Origin: Pseudomonadota bacterium
GTDB taxonomy: Bacteria; Pseudomonadota; Alphaproteobacteria; Azospirillales; Azospirillaceae
NCBI GenBank assembly: GCA_023411035.1
Contig: JAEYPE010000049.1
Span: 1-46,343 of the forward strand
Direction of reading: 5' to 3'
DNA length: 46,343 bases
Part shown: positions 30,873 through 39,359 of the stretch, one piece after another
Position numbering within the stretch: the stretch's first letter is position 1
Layout of the letters: every line of letters begins with the position of its first letter
Notes under the pieces: generated by a model
Seen by the model: only the letters and a program-made list of their open reading frames with translations
Databases searched by the model: none
Told to the model about the DNA's origin: nothing
Program-made: the position numbers and the translations under genes

Positions 30873-31699
30873 ACGGACCCAGGGCGTTGATCGTCATCGC
30901 CTCGCAGACACAGGGACTGCTGCTCAAGCTGATGCTGGAGGAGCAGGGCATCGAGGCGAGCTGCGTCGAAACGGTGGAGCCCGCTGTCGCGGAGCTGTCG
31001 CGCCGTCCCTTCGACCTGCTGATGGTGGAGGCCAACGGCGAGGCCGCCCGCACCCTGGCGGAACTGCGCCGGCTGAGCCCGGCCCCGGCCATCCTGCTGG
31101 GCCCGGCGGAGCGGGCGGCGGAGCTCGGAGTGCCCGGCCCCGGCAGGTCCGGCGACGTGCAATGGGTGGACCCCGCCGATTCCCAAGGCGTCGTGCGGCA
31201 GGCCATCGCGCTGCTCGACCGGCGCAACGCGCCGCCGTCCGTGGCCGACGTGCTGCGGCGGGCGCGCATCCTGGTGGTGGACGACAGCGCGACCTATCGC
31301 GAGTTCCTGCGCGCCGAACTGGAGGAGGACGGCTGCCACGTCGTCGCCGCGCGCAACGCCGACGAGGCGGTGGCGGCGCTGGAGGACGGCGGGCTGGATT
31401 GCGTGATCCTCGATCTGGTGATGCCGGGCACCAGCGGCACCCAGCTGTGCGAGCGGTTCGACCGGTTCCGGCGGCGGCGCGGCCTGTTCTTCCAGATCGT
31501 GATCCTGACCAGCCAGGAGGGCGACGACCGGCTGACCGCCAGCCTGACCGCCGGAGCCGACGACTTCGTCGGGAAGTCGCAGCCGATGGAGATTCTGAAG
31601 ATCCGCCTGGCGGCCCTGCTGCGCCGCAAATACATGGTGGAGGATCATCTCAACCGTCTGTCCCACCCGATGCCTTCCGCCCCAATGCCTTCCGCATAG
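30869..31699 (+). CDS. Double-receiver response regulator, first receiver degenerate
   Basis: This 276-aa protein has two receiver-like domains and no output domain. The first (residues 1-120, ALIVIASQTQGLLLKLMLEE, DLLMVEANGE) lacks both the acidic pair and the phospho-accepting Asp. The second (about 130-260) is canonical, with RILVVDDSATYREFLRAEL, phospho-Asp182 in VILDLVMPGTSG, and the conserved Lys in DDFVGKSQPME. It occupies the place of the WspR diguanylate cyclase in Wsp clusters but has no GGDEF. It is likely a phosphate relay or CheY-like output of this system. Its ATG overlaps the cheB stop. Confidence 0.85.
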   Translation: MNGPRALIVIASQTQGLLLKLMLEEQGIEASCVETVEPAVAELSRRPFDLLMVEANGEAARTLAELRRLSPAPAILLGPAERAAELGVPGPGRSGDVQWVDPADSQGVVRQAIALLDRRNAPPSVADVLRRARILVVDDSATYREFLRAELEEDGCHVVAARNADEAVAALEDGGLDCVILDLVMPGTSGTQLCERFDRFRRRRGLFFQIVILTSQEGDDRLTASLTAGADDFVGKSQPMEILKIRLAALLRRKYMVEDHLNRLSHPMPSAPMPSA

Positions 31700-31787
31700 G
31701 AACCCATAGGGCTTTCAGTCGATTTCACCCGTGCACGCCAAAGGCTAAGGTGCAGCACCTCCAGATCAAGAGGCTCGAGAAACCGAC

Positions 31788-33356
31788 GTGACGCCCCGGC
31801 CCAGGAACAGGACCAGCATCGACGCCGCGCCAGCGGAGACGGAGTGCGTTGAAAACGCGCTGCGGATCTGCCGCGCCGCAACGCTGCCGGCCTTCGTGTT
31901 GACCGGCCCGCCGCACACCGCAACGCTTTTCGCCAACCCGGCGCTCTGCACCCTTCTCGGCAAGGAGCCTGCGGCTTGCGGGCGGCCCGCCCCGGCCTGG
32001 TTCGGCCCGGTCTGGCCGGCGGTGCTGGGCGCCGTCGATGCCCTGTTTTCCGGCGACACCGATGAACCGGTCGGCATCGAGCTGCTGCCCGTGGGCGACG
32101 CCGATCCCGCGGCCTTCCGGGGCGTGCCGCTGATCCAGGGCGGCCGGACCGTCGGCGTGCTGGCCATGGCCGCCCAGGCTTCCCCCGACGACCGGGTGAT
32201 CGCCCGCATGGAACGGTCGATGCGCGCGGAGATCGAGCGGACGACCGCCGCGCGGTCCCGCTTCCTCGCCTCGGCCAGCCACGACCTGCGCCAACCCTTC
32301 CAGGCGATGCGCCTGTTCCTGGACGCGCTGTGCGGCCAAATCGCCGACGAGAAGGCGCTGAGCACGGCGGAGATGCTGGGCAACGCCATGACGGCTGGGG
32401 AGCGGCTGCTGAACGCGCTGCTCGACATTTCCACGCTGGATGCCGGCACGGTGACGCCCGACCCGCAGCCGGTCGCCCTGGACGAGCTTTTGGGCCAGCT
32501 CGTGGAGGAATTCCGCCCGCAGAGCGAGGAGAAGGGCCTGCGCCTGCGCGCCCGCCTGTGCCCCGGCACGGTGAAGACGGACCCGGTGCTGTTCGGGCGG
32601 GTGATGCGCAACCTGCTGGCCAACGCCGTCCGCTACACCCGGCACGGCGGCCTTCTGCTCGCCATGCGGCGGCGCGGCGACCGCTGGCGCGTCGAGGTGT
32701 GGGACACCGGCTTCGGCATCCCCGAGGAGCAGTTGACCGCCGTCTTCGACGAGTTCCACCAGCTTCAGAACCCCAACCGCGATCCCACCCGCGGGCTGGG
32801 CCTGGGCCTTGCCATCGTGCGCCGTCTGGCGGAGCTTCTCGGCCTTCAGGTGGAGGTGCGGTCGCGCATCGGGCGCGGCACCGTCTTCTCCGTCTCGCTG
32901 GAGTCCGCGGCCCCGCCGGTTGGGCCCTCCGGCCAGGCCGCCGCCCTGCCCTCCACCGCCGCCGCGCCGCTCCTGACCGGCATGACCGTGCTGGCCGTGG
33001 ACGACGAGGCCATGGTGCTGACCGGCCTTCAGATGATCCTGGAAAGCTGGGGCTGCACGGTCGCCGCAGCGGGCGACATGCGCGAGGTCTTCGCGGTGCT
33101 GGACGCGCTGCCGGACCCGCCTTCCGTCATCCTGACGGACCTGCGGCTGCCCGGAAAGGTGTCCGGCTTCGACGTGATCGACCGGGTGCGCCGCCTGTAC
33201 GGCCGCGAGATCCCCGCCGTGGTGCTCAGCGGCGAAACCGCCAGGAGCGCCCTTCTGGAAGGCCAGCGGCGCGGCTGCTCCTTCCTGCACAAGCCCCTCC
33301 ACCCCGGCGACCTGCGGCGGGTCCTGGAGCGGCTCCGCGAGGACAAGGGGGAGTAA
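31788..33356 (+). CDS. Hybrid sensor histidine kinase with C-terminal receiver
   Basis: The 522-aa kinase starts at GTG 31788 (AGAGG upstream at 31769). Residues 1-145 are a PAS-like input region (PAFVLTGPPHTATLFANPAL). The HisKA domain follows with His165 in FLASASHDLRQPFQAMRL, HATPase_c with NLLANAVRYTRHGGLL and GLGLGLAIVRRLAELL, and a receiver with Asp451 in ILTDLRLPGKVSG. The order recalls CheS3 of the Rhodospirillum centenum Che3 cyst-formation system, which adds a hybrid kinase to a che operon. There is no membrane segment, so it is cytosolic. It lies 88 bases after the double receiver gene, probably in the same transcription unit. Confidence 0.88.
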   Translation: MTPRPRNRTSIDAAPAETECVENALRICRAATLPAFVLTGPPHTATLFANPALCTLLGKEPAACGRPAPAWFGPVWPAVLGAVDALFSGDTDEPVGIELLPVGDADPAAFRGVPLIQGGRTVGVLAMAAQASPDDRVIARMERSMRAEIERTTAARSRFLASASHDLRQPFQAMRLFLDALCGQIADEKALSTAEMLGNAMTAGERLLNALLDISTLDAGTVTPDPQPVALDELLGQLVEEFRPQSEEKGLRLRARLCPGTVKTDPVLFGRVMRNLLANAVRYTRHGGLLLAMRRRGDRWRVEVWDTGFGIPEEQLTAVFDEFHQLQNPNRDPTRGLGLGLAIVRRLAELLGLQVEVRSRIGRGTVFSVSLESAAPPVGPSGQAAALPSTAAAPLLTGMTVLAVDDEAMVLTGLQMILESWGCTVAAAGDMREVFAVLDALPDPPSVILTDLRLPGKVSGFDVIDRVRRLYGREIPAVVLSGETARSALLEGQRRGCSFLHKPLHPGDLRRVLERLREDKGE

Positions 33357-33366
33357 GCCGGCGCGC

Positions 33367-34185
33367 TCACGCCCAGCGCCCGCCGTGGCTGTAGACGACC
33401 AGCCGGTTTCCGCGGGCGAAGCCGGCCAGCGACACGCCGCAGCTTTCCGCCATGCGGACGGCCATGCCGGTGGGGGCGGAGATGGCGACCAGCCCGCTGA
33501 TGCCCAGGCGGGCGGTTTTCTGCACCAGCTCGTAGCTGGCGCGGCTGGAGGTGAGGACGAAGCCGCCCTGCCGGTCCACGCCCGTGCGCACCAGCCAGCC
33601 GATCAGCTTGTCCAGCGCGTTGTGGCGGCCCACATCCTCGCGCACCGCCAGGATGTCCCCCGCCGCGTCCACCCAGGCGACGCCATGGGCCGCCCCGGTG
33701 GCGCGGTGCAGGATCTGCCGCTCGGTGAAGCGGGCCAGCGCCCGCCCCACCGCATCCACCGACAGCCGCCCGCCGGAGGGGACGGGACGGCCCGCAAGGG
33801 CGATGGCCTGGAGGCTTTCCACCCCGCAGACGCCGCAGCCGGACCGTCCGGCGATGCTGCGCCGCTTGCCCTTCAACGCCATGAAGCGCTCCATCGGGAT
33901 GTCCATGCGGACCTCGATCCCGTCGCAGCCGTCCACCACCCGCAGCCCTTCCAGCTCCTCCGCATCGTCGATGATCCCTTCGGACAGGGAGAAGCCGAGG
34001 CCGAAATCCTCCAGGTCGTCGGGAGTCGCCAGCATCACCGCGTGGACGATGCCGTTGTAGGCCACCGCCACCGGCACCTCCTCCACCACCGCGTCGTCGC
34101 AGAGTTCGGCGGCATCGGGACCCAGCCGCAGGACGGTCATGCGGTGGGTGGTGGAATGCGCCGGGAAATCCGTGGCGAGGCTCAT
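33367..34185 (-). CDS. fdhD: FdhD, formate dehydrogenase sulfurtransferase
   Basis: FdhD (272 aa) delivers sulfur to the molybdenum cofactor before insertion into formate dehydrogenase. Diagnostic parts are EEVPVAVAYNGIVHAVMLAT, GFSLSEGIIDDAEEL, RSGCGVCGVESLQA with the functional CxxC, DILAVREDVGRHNALDKLIG and VLTSSRASYELVQKTA, GISGLVAISAPT. It begins MSLATDFPAHSTTHRM at 34185. It is the last gene of the leftward fdh operon, and an inverted-repeat element sits between it and the gamma subunit. Confidence 0.93.
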   Translation of the reverse strand: MSLATDFPAHSTTHRMTVLRLGPDAAELCDDAVVEEVPVAVAYNGIVHAVMLATPDDLEDFGLGFSLSEGIIDDAEELEGLRVVDGCDGIEVRMDIPMERFMALKGKRRSIAGRSGCGVCGVESLQAIALAGRPVPSGGRLSVDAVGRALARFTERQILHRATGAAHGVAWVDAAGDILAVREDVGRHNALDKLIGWLVRTGVDRQGGFVLTSSRASYELVQKTARLGISGLVAISAPTGMAVRMAESCGVSLAGFARGNRLVVYSHGGRWA

Positions 34186-34238
34186 GGCGTTATCCTGCTC
34201 GGTGGAGGAGAGACGGTGGGCGGGACGAATCGCCCTCG

Positions 34239-34325
34239 CCCCTCCGGGGAGGGTGAGGGGGTTGCGCTTTTGCCGGACGATCCGACACGGGCATCCCCCT
34301 CACCCTAACCCTCTCCCCGGAGGGG
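34239..34325. repeat. REP-like palindromic intergenic element
   Basis: CCCCTCCGGGG (34239-34249) pairs with CCCCGGAGGGG (34315-34325). AGGGTGAGGGGG (34250-34261) pairs with CCCCCTCACCCT (34295-34306). A 33-base loop separates the arms. A shorter related palindrome, CTCCCCAGAGGGGAG, occurs near 39265, inside the fdh promoter region. This is typical of repeated extragenic palindromes. Confidence 0.65.
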
Positions 34326-34340
34326 AGAGGGGATTGCCCG

Positions 34341-34973
34341 TCACGAATGCCCGGCTTCCTTGCCGGTCACCTGACGGAACCAGCGCGGGTGGTGCTTGCG
34401 CGCCCAGGCGTGGGTGACGACGCCTTCCACCATCGCGCGGATCGTGCCCTGCACCCACAGGGCGGCGTAGACATGCACGATGATGCCGGCGATCAGCACC
34501 AGCGCGCTGGTGGCATGGACCAGCAGCGCGACGCGGATGGCCGGGATCGGGAAGTAGCCCGCGAAATAGGGCCGCCACGCGATCACGCCGGACACCACCA
34601 GCAGGATCATGCACAGCACCATGACCCAGAACATGGCCTTCTGCCCGCCGTTGTAGCGGCCGATGTCGCCGACCTCGTTGCCCTTCATCACCTCTTTCAC
34701 CGATGTCATCCACGTCACATCCTCCTTGTCGATGAGGTTGTGGCGGGCGTAGCGGAGGAACTGGCGGGCGAAGGCCAGGAACATCACCACCCCGACGAAA
34801 GGATGGATGATGCGGGCGAGCTGCGGCGTGCCGAACACGCCGGTCAGCCAGAAGAAGGCCGGGTAGAAGAAGGCCAGCCCGGAGATGGCGAGCAGGACGA
34901 AGCAGACCGCCACGATCCAGTGGTTGATGCGCTCCGCGGCGTTGTAGCGTTGAATCAGCTTTTCCGTCTTCAC
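34341..34973 (-). CDS. Formate dehydrogenase gamma subunit (cytochrome b556)
   Basis: The 210-aa membrane protein starts MKTEKLIQRYNAAERINHWI and has four hydrophobic spans (about 18-40, 55-75, 113-135, 148-170). Heme-ligand histidines include those in RINHWIVAVCF, IIHPFVGVV and IIVHVYAALWVQG. The gamma subunit takes electrons from the Fe-S subunit and passes them to quinone at the inner membrane. It overlaps the beta subunit gene by four bases. Confidence 0.9.
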   Translation of the reverse strand: MKTEKLIQRYNAAERINHWIVAVCFVLLAISGLAFFYPAFFWLTGVFGTPQLARIIHPFVGVVMFLAFARQFLRYARHNLIDKEDVTWMTSVKEVMKGNEVGDIGRYNGGQKAMFWVMVLCMILLVVSGVIAWRPYFAGYFPIPAIRVALLVHATSALVLIAGIIVHVYAALWVQGTIRAMVEGVVTHAWARKHHPRWFRQVTGKEAGHS

Positions 34974-35890
34974 AGCGCGTTCTCCCGTTCCTTGTGCTTG
35001 GTCCCCCCGGCGGGCGGCGTGCCTTCCGCACCCTCGTCCTCGTCATCGGCGCGGTTCGGGCCGACCGTGATGTAATGAAAGAAGCCGAACAGGCCCGCGG
35101 CGGCGACGCCCAGCGTCGCCAGCGGCTTCAGCATGCCCTTCCACACCCCGACGACGGCGCTGATCGACGGGTTGTCCGGCAGGCCGGAATAGAGCGTCGG
35201 CTTGTCGGCGTGGTGCAGCACGTACATGACGTGGGTGCCGCCCACCCCGGCGGGGTCGTAGAGGCCCGCCCGGTCATAGCCGCGCGACTGGAGGTCGGTG
35301 ATGCGGGTCTGCGCGACCTCGATCATGTCCTCCTTGCTGCCGAACTGGATGGCCCCGGTCGGGCAGGTCTTGACGCAGGCCGGTTCCTGCCCCACCGCCA
35401 CGCGGTCGGAGCACATGTTGCACTTGTACGCCTTGCTGTCCGCCGGGCTGAGGCGCGGGACATTGAACGGGCAGCCGGAGATGCAATAGCCGCAGCCGAT
35501 GCAGTTCTCCTGGTGGAAGTCCACGATGCCGTTCTTGTACTGCACGATGGCGCCCGGCGACGGGCAGGCCTTCAGGCAGCCGGGGTCGGCGCAGTGCATG
35601 CAGCCGTCCTTGCGGATCAGCCACTCCAGCTTGCCCTTCTCCTCGACCTCGTTGAAGCGCATGACCGTCCAGGCCTGGGAGGACAGGTCGGTCGGGTTGT
35701 CGTAGATGCCGACGCAGGTGCCGATCTCGGCGCGCAGTTCGTTCCATTCCGAGCAGGCAACCTGACAGGCCTTGCAGCCGATGCAGACGGTGGTGTCGAT
35801 CAGCTTCGCCACCTCCTGCGGGTTGCGGGCCTGCGGGGCCGGTGTCGGCGAGGCGGAACGGCGCAGGATATCGAGGGATTGCAGTGCCAT
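34970..35890 (-). CDS. fdxH: Formate dehydrogenase beta subunit (Fe-S)
   Basis: The 306-aa subunit contains four [4Fe-4S] motifs: CIGCKACQVACSEWN, CMHCADPGCLKACP, CIGCGYCISGCPFNVPR and CNMCSDRVAVGQEPACVKTCP. A C-terminal transmembrane anchor is present (about 257-275, PLATLGVAAAGLFGFFHYI), as in FdnH/FdxH. The C-terminus is highly charged. It carries electrons from the molybdopterin subunit to cytochrome b. It ends four bases into the gamma gene and begins three bases after the alpha stop. Confidence 0.92.
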   Translation of the reverse strand: MALQSLDILRRSASPTPAPQARNPQEVAKLIDTTVCIGCKACQVACSEWNELRAEIGTCVGIYDNPTDLSSQAWTVMRFNEVEEKGKLEWLIRKDGCMHCADPGCLKACPSPGAIVQYKNGIVDFHQENCIGCGYCISGCPFNVPRLSPADSKAYKCNMCSDRVAVGQEPACVKTCPTGAIQFGSKEDMIEVAQTRITDLQSRGYDRAGLYDPAGVGGTHVMYVLHHADKPTLYSGLPDNPSISAVVGVWKGMLKPLATLGVAAAGLFGFFHYITVGPNRADDEDEGAEGTPPAGGTKHKERENAL

Positions 35891-35893
35891 GGT

Positions 35894-38800
35894 TTACGCC
35901 ACTCCGATCTTCTCGACGTTCACCAGGAACGCCTTGTATTCCGGGGTCTGGGTGTTGCAGTCGCCGACCGCGGGCGGCAGGGTGTTGGACAGGAAGCCCT
36001 TCTTGGCCACCGTCTCCCATCCCCAGTGCAGCGGGATGCCGATCTGGTGGACGGTGCGGCCCGCCACCTTCAGGGCCATGAGGCGCTTGGTCACCACCGC
36101 CCTGGCCTTGATGTGGCCGCGCTTGGACGAGACCCGCACCCAGTCGCCGGCCTTGATCCCCTTCTCCGCCGCCAGCACGTCGCCGATCTCGACGAACTGC
36201 TCCGGCTGGGTGATGGCGTTCAGCCGCACGCTCTTGGTCCAGAACTGGAAATGCTCGGTCAGGCGGTAGGTGGTGCCGACATAGGGGAACTGGTCATGGG
36301 TGCCCAGACGCTCGCGGTCGGCCTTGAAGATGCGGACCGCCGGGCTGCTGACCACCTTCGGGTGCATCGGGTTGGTGCCGAGCGGGCTTTCCATCGGCTC
36401 GTAATGCTCGGGGAAGGGGCCGTCCACCAGCTTGTCGGTGCAGAACAGCCGCCCGACGCCCTCCGGGTTCATGATGAAGGGGTTCATGCCGTCGGCGGGC
36501 GGGGAGTCCACCTTGAAGTCCGGCACGTCGGCGCCCGCCCAGGCGGTGCCGTTCCAGGCGATCAGGTTTCGCTTCGGGTCCCAGGGCTTGCCCGACGGGT
36601 CGCAGGACGCGCGGTTGTAGATGATGCGGCGGTTGGCCGGCCACGCCCAGGCCCAGCCCGGCGTGTTGCCCAGCCCGGCATCGGTGTTGTCGCGCCGCGC
36701 CATCTGGTTGCCCGCCTGCGTCCAGCAGCCGGAGAAGATCCAGCAGGCGCTCATCGTCGTGCCGTCGTCGCGCAGCAGGGCGAAGCCGGGAAGCTGTTCC
36801 CCCTTGCGGGCGAGGAACTTCGTCGGGTCCTTGGGGTCGGGAATGTCGGCCAGCGCGCGCCCGTTGAGTTCCTTCGCCAGTTCCTCCGGCGTCGGCTCAT
36901 GCGGCTTCCTGTAGGGCCAGGAGAGGTTCAGGATCGGCTCCGGCGCGGTGCCGCCCTCCTTCTGGTAGAGCGCGCGGACGGCCAGGAACAGCTCGGCCAG
37001 GATTTCCTGATCGCTTTTCGCCTCGCCCGGCGGGTTGGCGCCCTTCCAGTGCCATTGCAGCCAGCGCGAGGAGTTGACGATGGCCCCGTCCTCCTCCGCG
37101 AAGCAGGTGGAGGGCAGGCGGAACACCTCCGTCTTGATGGAGGCGGGGTCCACCTGATTGATCTCGCCGTGATTCTGCCAGAAGGACGAGGTTTCCGTGG
37201 CGATCGGGTCGATGACCACCATGTATTTCAGCTTCGCGAAGTCCGCCGCCGTCTTGCGCGCATCCGGGAAGGAGGTCAGCGGGTTGAAGCCCTGGACGAT
37301 GAAGCCGTTGACCTTGCCGTTGTGCATCAGGTCCATGACCTGGAGCACGTCGTACATCTTGTCCCACTTGGGCAGCCAGTCGTAGCCCCAGTCGTTTTCC
37401 TTCGTCGCCTTGTCGCCCCAGAACCACTTCAGCAGGCTGACGAAGAACTTCGGCGTGTTGGACCAGAAATTGAGCTGTCCCGGCGCCTGGGCCTTCGGGG
37501 CGGTCTTCGCGATGTAGTCGGCGAAGGTCGGGTGCGCCTTTTCCGACGGCAGGGTCAGATAGCCCGGCAGGCTGGTGGACAGCAGGCCGAGGTCGGACAG
37601 GCCCTGGATGTTGGAGTGGCCGCGCAGCGCGTTCACGCCGCCGCCCGGCATGCCGATGTTGCCCAGCAGGAGCTGGATCATCGCCATGGTGCGGATGTTC
37701 TGGGCGCCGACCGTGTGCTGCGTCCAGCCCAGCGCGTAGAGGATCGTGCCGACCCGGTCGCGCACCGCCGTGGAGCCCAGATGCTGGCAGACCCGCAGGA
37801 AGCCGTCCTTCGGCGTGCCGGTCAGATCGGTCACCAGTTCCGGCGTGTAGCGCGCGAAGTGGGCCTTCATCAGGTTCCACACGCAGCGCGGATGCTGGAG
37901 CGTCGGGTCCATCCTGGCCGTGGTCCCGTCCGCCTCGAACTCGTAGTTCCAGCTGGAGCGGTCGTACTGGCCCTTGGCGGCGTCATAGCCGCTGAACAGC
38001 CCGTCCTCGAACCCGTAGCCTTCCTTCACGATGTAGGAGGCGTTGGTGTAGGCGCGGACATACTCCCACTGGATTTTGTCGTTGGCGATCAGCCAGTTGA
38101 TGACGCCGCCCAGGAACACGATGTCGGAACCGGCGCGGATCGGCAGATATTCGTCGGCCACCGCGGCGGAACGGTTGTAGCGCGGATCGACGACGACCAT
38201 GCGGGCGCCCCGCTTCTTCGCCTCGACTGCCCACTTGAAGCCGACCGGGTGCGCCTCCGCCGGGTTGCCGCCCATGACGAGGACGAAGTCCGCGTTGGAG
38301 ATGTCCACCCAGCTGTTGGTCATCGCGCCGCGCCCGAAGGTGGAGGCGAGCGCCGACACGGTCGGGCCGTGGCACACGCGGGCCTGCGCGTCGGTGCCGA
38401 CGATGCCGAGCGCGCGCATCACCTTCTGCGTCAGGATGCCCGTCTCGTTCGACGAGGCCGAGGCGGTCAGCATCGCCGTGGACAGCCAGCGGTTCACCGT
38501 CACGCCCTCGGCGTTCTTGGTGACGAAGTTGGCGTCGCGGTCGTCCTTGATGTGGCGGGCGATGCGCTCCACGGCCTCGTGCCAGGAGATGCGCTTCCAG
38601 CTGTTCGAACCGGCCTCGCGCACTTCCGGGTATTTCAGGCGGTTCGGGCTGTGGATGAAATCCAGCAGGCCGGCGCCCTTCGGGCACAGCGAACCGCGGC
38701 TGACGGGATGGTCCGGATCGCCTTCGATGTGGATGATCTCGGCCTTGGCGTTCTTGGCGCCGTCGCCCAGGCTGTACATCAGCAGGCCGCAGCCGACCGA

Positions 38801-38977
38801 ACAATAGGTGCAGGTGTTGCGGATTTCCTTGGCGCGGGCCAGGCGGAACTGGCGCACCTCGGCCAGCGCTTCGGACGGCAGGAAGCCCAGAACCCCCATG
38901 CTGGAGGCGGCGAGCCCGCCCGCCGTAACCTTCAAGAATTGCCGCCGTGATACCTGCTGCATGGGTGTGATCGGCAT
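35894..38977 (-). CDS. fdnG: Formate dehydrogenase alpha (molybdopterin) subunit, Cys form
   Basis: This 1027-aa protein has a twin-arginine signal, SRRQFLKVTAGGLAASS (about 9-25), for export with the beta subunit. The molybdopterin oxidoreductase domain starts with a [4Fe-4S] site, TCTYCSVGCGLLMYSLG. At the position of selenocysteine in FdnG it has Cys202 in RVCHGPTVSALASTFGRG. The C-terminal molybdopterin-guanine binding domain is complete. Oxidation of formate to CO2 in the periplasm is the expected reaction. The ATG at 38977 has GGAGG upstream. The gene follows a sigma-54-type promoter about 105 bases upstream. Confidence 0.93.
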   Translation of the reverse strand: MPITPMQQVSRRQFLKVTAGGLAASSMGVLGFLPSEALAEVRQFRLARAKEIRNTCTYCSVGCGLLMYSLGDGAKNAKAEIIHIEGDPDHPVSRGSLCPKGAGLLDFIHSPNRLKYPEVREAGSNSWKRISWHEAVERIARHIKDDRDANFVTKNAEGVTVNRWLSTAMLTASASSNETGILTQKVMRALGIVGTDAQARVCHGPTVSALASTFGRGAMTNSWVDISNADFVLVMGGNPAEAHPVGFKWAVEAKKRGARMVVVDPRYNRSAAVADEYLPIRAGSDIVFLGGVINWLIANDKIQWEYVRAYTNASYIVKEGYGFEDGLFSGYDAAKGQYDRSSWNYEFEADGTTARMDPTLQHPRCVWNLMKAHFARYTPELVTDLTGTPKDGFLRVCQHLGSTAVRDRVGTILYALGWTQHTVGAQNIRTMAMIQLLLGNIGMPGGGVNALRGHSNIQGLSDLGLLSTSLPGYLTLPSEKAHPTFADYIAKTAPKAQAPGQLNFWSNTPKFFVSLLKWFWGDKATKENDWGYDWLPKWDKMYDVLQVMDLMHNGKVNGFIVQGFNPLTSFPDARKTAADFAKLKYMVVIDPIATETSSFWQNHGEINQVDPASIKTEVFRLPSTCFAEEDGAIVNSSRWLQWHWKGANPPGEAKSDQEILAELFLAVRALYQKEGGTAPEPILNLSWPYRKPHEPTPEELAKELNGRALADIPDPKDPTKFLARKGEQLPGFALLRDDGTTMSACWIFSGCWTQAGNQMARRDNTDAGLGNTPGWAWAWPANRRIIYNRASCDPSGKPWDPKRNLIAWNGTAWAGADVPDFKVDSPPADGMNPFIMNPEGVGRLFCTDKLVDGPFPEHYEPMESPLGTNPMHPKVVSSPAVRIFKADRERLGTHDQFPYVGTTYRLTEHFQFWTKSVRLNAITQPEQFVEIGDVLAAEKGIKAGDWVRVSSKRGHIKARAVVTKRLMALKVAGRTVHQIGIPLHWGWETVAKKGFLSNTLPPAVGDCNTQTPEYKAFLVNVEKIGVA

Positions 38978-39083
38978 GGAACCTCCCTGGTGTCGGATGT
39001 GCCGGTACAGCGCTTGAGCGTCTTGAACCGGATGCGCCTCCTCCTCCGGGAAGACCCGGCCGATGCGGCGCATCCTCCAAAGG

Positions 39084-39098
39084 GCAGATTCCGTGCCA
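39084..39098 (-). promoter_or_regulatory. Sigma-54 promoter for the fdh operon
   Basis: Minus strand TGGCACGGAATCTGC (39098 to 39084) matches the -24/-12 consensus TGGCACG-N4-TTGC with one mismatch and correct 12-base GG-to-GC spacing. The predicted transcription start is about 95 bases before the fdnG ATG. Confidence 0.7.
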
Positions 39099-39173
39099 GC
39101 CGGAGCCTGCGGCGGATTGCCGGGAATTTGCTGGGGACCGGCGGGCGGAAGGGCTACGACCGCACCGCAGCAA

Positions 39174-39238
39174 GGGACATTTTGTCCAAAGGCGGCTGGA
39201 CAAAATGTCCCTATTGTTTGTGTGATGGACAAACTGTC
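39174..39238. promoter_or_regulatory. Three GGACA-N3-TGTCC sites, likely NtrC-family activator binding
   Basis: GGACATTTTGTCC (39175-39187) and GGACAAAATGTCC (39198-39210) are each palindromic. Together they form a 15-base inverted repeat with an 8-base spacer. A third, weaker copy, GGACAAACTGTCG, lies at 39227-39239. They sit about 80-140 bases upstream of the minus sigma-54 promoter and 60-125 bases upstream of the plus one, the usual distance for enhancer-like activator sites. Confidence 0.7.
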
Positions 39239-39260
39239 GGAGACGGACGCAATTGAAGTC

Positions 39261-39280
39261 CCCTCTCCCCAGAGGGGAGC
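39261..39280. repeat. Short REP-like palindrome
   Basis: CCCCTCTCCCCAGAGGGGAG is related to the REP-like element at 34239-34325. It lies between the activator sites and the fdhE promoter. Confidence 0.4.
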
Positions 39281-39295
39281 GGGCGTTGGTTCGTA

Positions 39296-39310
39296 TGGCA
39301 CCGTTCTTGC
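39296..39310 (+). promoter_or_regulatory. Sigma-54 promoter for fdhE
   Basis: TGGCACCGTTCTTGC matches TGGCACG-N4-TTGC with only the G after TGGCAC changed and exact spacing. The start codon of fdhE at 39360 lies 50 bases after the -12 element. Confidence 0.72.
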
Positions 39311-39359
39311 GCTGTGCTATCCATCCATACGTTCGTGATCCGTGACCGGGAAAGCCACC

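Noticed and set aside
34994..38950. Very long open frame (over 1300 codons) on the plus strand across fdnG
   Set aside because: It is antisense to a clear formate dehydrogenase operon. Its translation is Arg/Gly/Ala/Val-rich without motifs, as expected in high-GC DNA.
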